NCBI RefSeq assembly: GCF_017876495.1
Contig: NZ_JAGIOB010000001.1
Coordinates: 310,001-374,000, forward strand
From: Microlunatus capsulatus
GTDB lineage: Bacteria > Actinomycetota > Actinomycetes > Propionibacteriales > Propionibacteriaceae
DNA: 64,000 nucleotides
Reading direction: 5' to 3'
Shown here: positions 61,239 through 64,000 of the stretch, in pieces
Position numbering within the stretch: position 1 is the stretch's first letter
How the letters are laid out: every line of letters begins with the position of its first letter
Program-made: the position numbers and the translations under genes
Notes under the pieces: model-generated
Told to the model about the DNA's origin: nothing
The model's database searches: none
What the model saw: the letters and a program-made list of their open reading frames with translations, nothing else

Positions 61239-62087
61239 ATGTCAGACGTGCCCAGCCGTGACCTCCGTGACCTGGACGACCCGGTGGTGGTGGTGGCCTT
61301 CGGCGGCTGGAACGACGCGGGCAGCGCGGCGACCGGCGCCGTCGAGCACCTCAGCGAGGTCTACGAGGCCGAGTCGGTCTTCGCCATCGACCCCGACGAC
61401 TTCTACGACTTCCAGGTCAACCGGCCCGAGGTGAAGCTGGACGAGGACGACGACCGCGAGCTGGTCTGGCCGACCACCGAGGTGCTCGTCGCCGACCTGC
61501 CCGACGGCCGCCCGCTGGTCCTCGTCCACGGCCTGGAGCCCAACCTGCGCTGGCGCCAGTTCTGCACGCTCATCACCTCGGCGCTGAAGTCCGCGAGCAC
61601 CCGCCGGGTGCACCTGCTCGGCGCGCTGCTGGCCGACACCCCGCACACCCGGCCCATCCCCGTCTCCACCTCCACGGGCAACCGGGAGCTGATGACGTCG
61701 ATGGGCCTGGCCCCCTCCACCTACGAGGGGCCGACCGGCATCGTCGGCGTGCTGGCCGACGCCCTGGAGCGCAGCGGGGTGCAGGTCCTCTCGTCCTGGG
61801 CCGCCGTGCCGCACTACGTCTCGCACCCGCCGTGCCCCAAGGCCACGCTGGCCCTGCTGTCCCAGCTGGAGCAGGTGCTCGACACCCCGCTGGAGCTGGG
61901 CGAGCTGCCCGAGCTGGCCCGGGCCTGGGAGCGCGGTGTCGACGAGCTGGCCGCCGAGGACTCCGAGGTGGCGGAGTACGTGACGTCGCTGGAGCAGCAG
62001 CAGGACGCGACCGACCTGCCCGAGGCGAGCGGTGAGGTCATCGCCGCCGAGTTCGAGCGGTACCTGCGGCGCCGGCAGGGTCATTGA
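61239..62087 (+). CDS. PAC2 family protein
   Basis: A 282-aa protein of the PAC2 (proteasome-assembly-chaperone-like) family: VVVVAFGGWNDAGSAATGAVEHL at the N-terminus, IDPDDFYDFQVNRPEVKL, LVHGLEPNLRWRQFC, LLGALLADTPHTRPIPVSTST, and YEGPTGIVGVL. Actinobacterial members form oligomers but no assembly role in bacteria is proven. It is divergent from metH and near the proteasome cluster; that is context, not proof. Confidence 0.9.
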   Translation: MSDVPSRDLRDLDDPVVVVAFGGWNDAGSAATGAVEHLSEVYEAESVFAIDPDDFYDFQVNRPEVKLDEDDDRELVWPTTEVLVADLPDGRPLVLVHGLEPNLRWRQFCTLITSALKSASTRRVHLLGALLADTPHTRPIPVSTSTGNRELMTSMGLAPSTYEGPTGIVGVLADALERSGVQVLSSWAAVPHYVSHPPCPKATLALLSQLEQVLDTPLELGELPELARAWERGVDELAAEDSEVAEYVTSLEQQQDATDLPEASGEVIAAEFERYLRRRQGH

Positions 62088-62159
62088 GCGCAGAACGGGT
62101 AACTAGGGCAGGCTGAGGGCCGGCGCCCCCGCCCGTGTCCCCACCCGTCGAGGAGTTCC

Positions 62160-63332
62160 GTGCCCCGTCAGTCCGCCGCCCCGGCCCCCACCGCACCCCC
62201 CAAGCCTGACCCCGGCGTCGGCACGGCCCCCAGCCCGCCCTACTTCGGGATCGTGCTGCTGGCCGCCCTCGTGGTCGTCGGCGTGGGGCTGCGCTCGGCC
62301 GCGGACATCGTCGCGCCCGTCTTCCTGGTGCTCACCCTGGTGATCACCGTCGCCCCGCTGCGGAAGTTCCTCGTCAAGCACCGCTGGCCGTCCTGGCTGG
62401 CCAGCGTGGTGAGCCTGCTGGCCATCTACGCGCTGCTGCTGGTGATCCTGGGCTCGGTGGTCTACGCCGTCGTCAAGCTGGTCAACGCGCTCCCCCAGTA
62501 CGCCGAGGCCTTCAACAAGATCTTCGACTCGCTGCTGGCGCTGTCGACCCGGCTGGGCTACGGCTCGGAGCAGATCCAGAACCTCGCGTCGTCCTTCCAG
62601 CTCAGCAGCCTGACCGGTCCGGCGCAGGCCCTGCTGGGCGCGCTCAGCGGTGGCGCCTCGCTGCTGATCCTCATCATCACCGTCGTGATCTTCCTGGCCT
62701 TCGACTCCGGCAGCATCGCCGACCGGATCGCCGTCATCCGCGAGACCCGGCCGCACATCGCCGACGGCCTCGTGAACTTCGCCAGCCGGGTGCGCAAGTA
62801 CTGGATCGTCACCACCGTCTTCGGCCTGATCGTCGCGGTGATGGACTACGTCGCGCTGCTGATCATCGGCGTGCCGCTGGCCCTGACCTGGGGCGTGCTG
62901 GCCTTCGTCACCAACTACATCCCCAACATCGGCTTCGTCATCGGCGTCATCCCGCCCGCGCTGATCGCGCTGCTGGCCGGCGGTCCGGGCCAGGCGCTGG
63001 CCGTGGTGATCGTCTTCACCGTGATCAACGTCGTCGTGCAGACGATCATCCAGCCCCGCTTCACCGGCGACGCCGTCGGCATCAACGGGACGGTGGCGTT
63101 CGTCTCGCTGATCTTCTGGGCCTACCTGCTGGGCGCCCTCGGGGCGCTGATCGCGATCCCGGCGACGCTGTTCGTCAAGTCCGTGCTGGTGGACAACTCC
63201 GTGCCGGCGAACTGGATCAACGGGCTGATCAGCTCAGCACCGAAGAAGGAGACCCCGGTCGAGCAGCGGAAGCGGCGCGACCGCGAGGTCCCCGCGTCGA
63301 AGCGGCAGTCAGCCCGCGGCCGCCAGAGCTAG
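62160..63332 (+). CDS. AI-2E family (PerM-like) membrane protein
   Basis: A 390-aa protein, GTG 62160 with GAGGAG 5 bases upstream. About eight membrane helices. The family signature is seen in [32 protein letters not shown] and [33 protein letters not shown]. It has a proline-rich N-terminal tail and a basic C-terminal tail ([19 protein letters not shown]). Members export autoinducer-2 or act as Na+/H+ antiporters; the role here is unknown. Its last 24 bases overlap the convergent rpe gene. Confidence 0.88.
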   Translation: MPRQSAAPAPTAPPKPDPGVGTAPSPPYFGIVLLAALVVVGVGLRSAADIVAPVFLVLTLVITVAPLRKFLVKHRWPSWLASVVSLLAIYALLLVILGSVVYAVVKLVNALPQYAEAFNKIFDSLLALSTRLGYGSEQIQNLASSFQLSSLTGPAQALLGALSGGASLLILIITVVIFLAFDSGSIADRIAVIRETRPHIADGLVNFASRVRKYWIVTTVFGLIVAVMDYVALLIIGVPLALTWGVLAFVTNYIPNIGFVIGVIPPALIALLAGGPGQALAVVIVFTVINVVVQTIIQPRFTGDAVGINGTVAFVSLIFWAYLLGALGALIAIPATLFVKSVLVDNSVPANWINGLISSAPKKETPVEQRKRRDREVPASKRQSARGRQS

Positions 63333-63968
63333 CCGGCGCAGCTCGGCCACCATCGCGTCCGGGTCGTCGGCGCCGAACACCGACGACCCGGCCACGAAGG
63401 AGTCGACCCCCGCGGCCGCGCAGCGCTCGACCGTCTCGGCCGAGACGCCGCCGTCCACCTGCAGCCAGACGTCGCCGCCCACCTTGTCCAGCAGGGCGCG
63501 GGTGCGCTCGATCTTGGGCAGGCACAGGTCGAGGAACTTCTGGCCGCCGAAGCCCGGCTCGACGGTCATGATCAGCACCATGTCCAGCTCGGGCAGCAGG
63601 TCGGCGTAGGGCTCGATCGGCGTCGCCGGCTTGAGGGCCATCGACGCCCGGGCGCCGCGGCCGCGCAGCTCGCGGGCCAGCCGCACGGGCGCGGCCGCCG
63701 CCTCGACGTGGAAGGTCACCGACTCCGCCCCGGCCTCGGCGTAGGCGGGCGCCCAGCGGTCCGGGTCCTCGATCATCAGGTGCACGTCGAGCATCACCGG
63801 GGTGGCCGCACGGATGGACTCGAAGACCGGCAGACCCAGCGTCAGGTTCGGGACGAAGTGGTTGTCCATCACGTCGACGTGCAGCGCGTCCGCCGACGGC
63901 ACGGACTCGATCGCCGCCTGGAGGTTGGCGAAGTCGGCGGAGAGCAGGCTGGGCATGAGGCGGACCAC
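63309..63968 (-). CDS. rpe: Ribulose-phosphate 3-epimerase
   Basis: A 219-aa TIM-barrel enzyme of the pentose phosphate pathway. [29 protein letters not shown] with the metal-binding His/Asp, [23 protein letters not shown], and [10 protein letters not shown] with the second catalytic Asp. GTG 63968 is preferred over ATG 63956 because TAGGGT (63980-63975) lies exactly six bases upstream. Its 3' end overlaps the AI-2E protein gene on the other strand. Confidence 0.95.
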   Translation of the reverse strand: MVRLMPSLLSADFANLQAAIESVPSADALHVDVMDNHFVPNLTLGLPVFESIRAATPVMLDVHLMIEDPDRWAPAYAEAGAESVTFHVEAAAAPVRLARELRGRGARASMALKPATPIEPYADLLPELDMVLIMTVEPGFGGQKFLDLCLPKIERTRALLDKVGGDVWLQVDGGVSAETVERCAAAGVDSFVAGSSVFGADDPDAMVAELRRLALAAAG

Positions 63969-63974
63969 GCCCCG

Positions 63975-63980
63975 ACCCTA
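63975..63980 (-). promoter_or_regulatory. -10 element TAGGGT for a leaderless rpe transcript
   Basis: On the minus strand TAGGGT ends six bases before GTG 63968. Confidence 0.5.
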
Positions 63981-64000
63981 GCCTGCGGCCTCAGGACACC

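Overview
The window is chromosomal DNA of a very high G+C actinobacterium. Third codon positions are almost all G or C, GTG starts are frequent, and there is a complete 20S proteasome with Pup, Dop and the ARC/Mpa ATPase, which among bacteria is typical of Actinobacteria. The housekeeping order arc, dop, pup, prcB, prcA, tyrA, cmk, acyltransferase, der suggests Propionibacteriales or a neighbouring order, but genus and species cannot be read from this sequence. I see no rRNA, tRNA, CRISPR array, prophage or transposase.

Layout. 1-10340 is accessory: a surface protein with Ig-like domains running off the left edge, a DUF3224 gene with a frame switch behind it, a MarR-NmrA operon, an SRPBCC-DUF4166 pair, a P-loop kinase with a GNAT enzyme, a DoxX-like membrane protein, and two GAF-ANTAR regulators on opposite strands around a 645-bp gene-free gap. 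10559-14236 encodes a large secreted protein with a C-type-lectin-like domain, eight FN3 repeats and an OmpA-like C-terminus. 14504-28815 holds small metabolic and stress-type genes: nucleotidyltransferase, two Nudix, several GNAT (one frameshifted), an APH-like kinase between two membrane proteins, TauE/SafE, a second P-loop kinase, a methyltransferase, a HAD phosphatase with an LD-carboxypeptidase, an SH3-like secreted protein and an SDR. 28882-36309 holds regulator-transporter units: an ArsR regulator divergent from an MFS pump, a ROK regulator, and a MarR regulator divergent from an NTF2/NmrA/ABC-transporter operon.

36394-43342 is the potassium operon kdpFABCD. Four GTCAAGA direct repeats at 10-11 bp spacing lie in front of it, and no kdpE is adjacent. 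From 43409 to 51069 the minus strand carries der, a PlsC-type acyltransferase, cmk, tyrA, prcA, prcB, pup and dop. arc follows at 51700-53445 with trmI, an oligopeptide-type binding lipoprotein and a HAD hydrolase upstream. The Pup ligase gene pafA is absent; prcA is directly coupled to tyrA. metH, a PAC2 protein, an AI-2E family membrane protein and rpe complete the right end.

Two genome-style features recur. Many single genes and operon heads have a -10-like hexamer (TANNNT or a relative) ending six or seven bases before the start codon, which is the arrangement for leaderless mRNAs; this helped choose several starts. Convergent gene ends are separated by strong inverted repeats that often include both stop codons. 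Larger palindromic elements lie at 14307-14425, 30575-30937 and 51574-51701.
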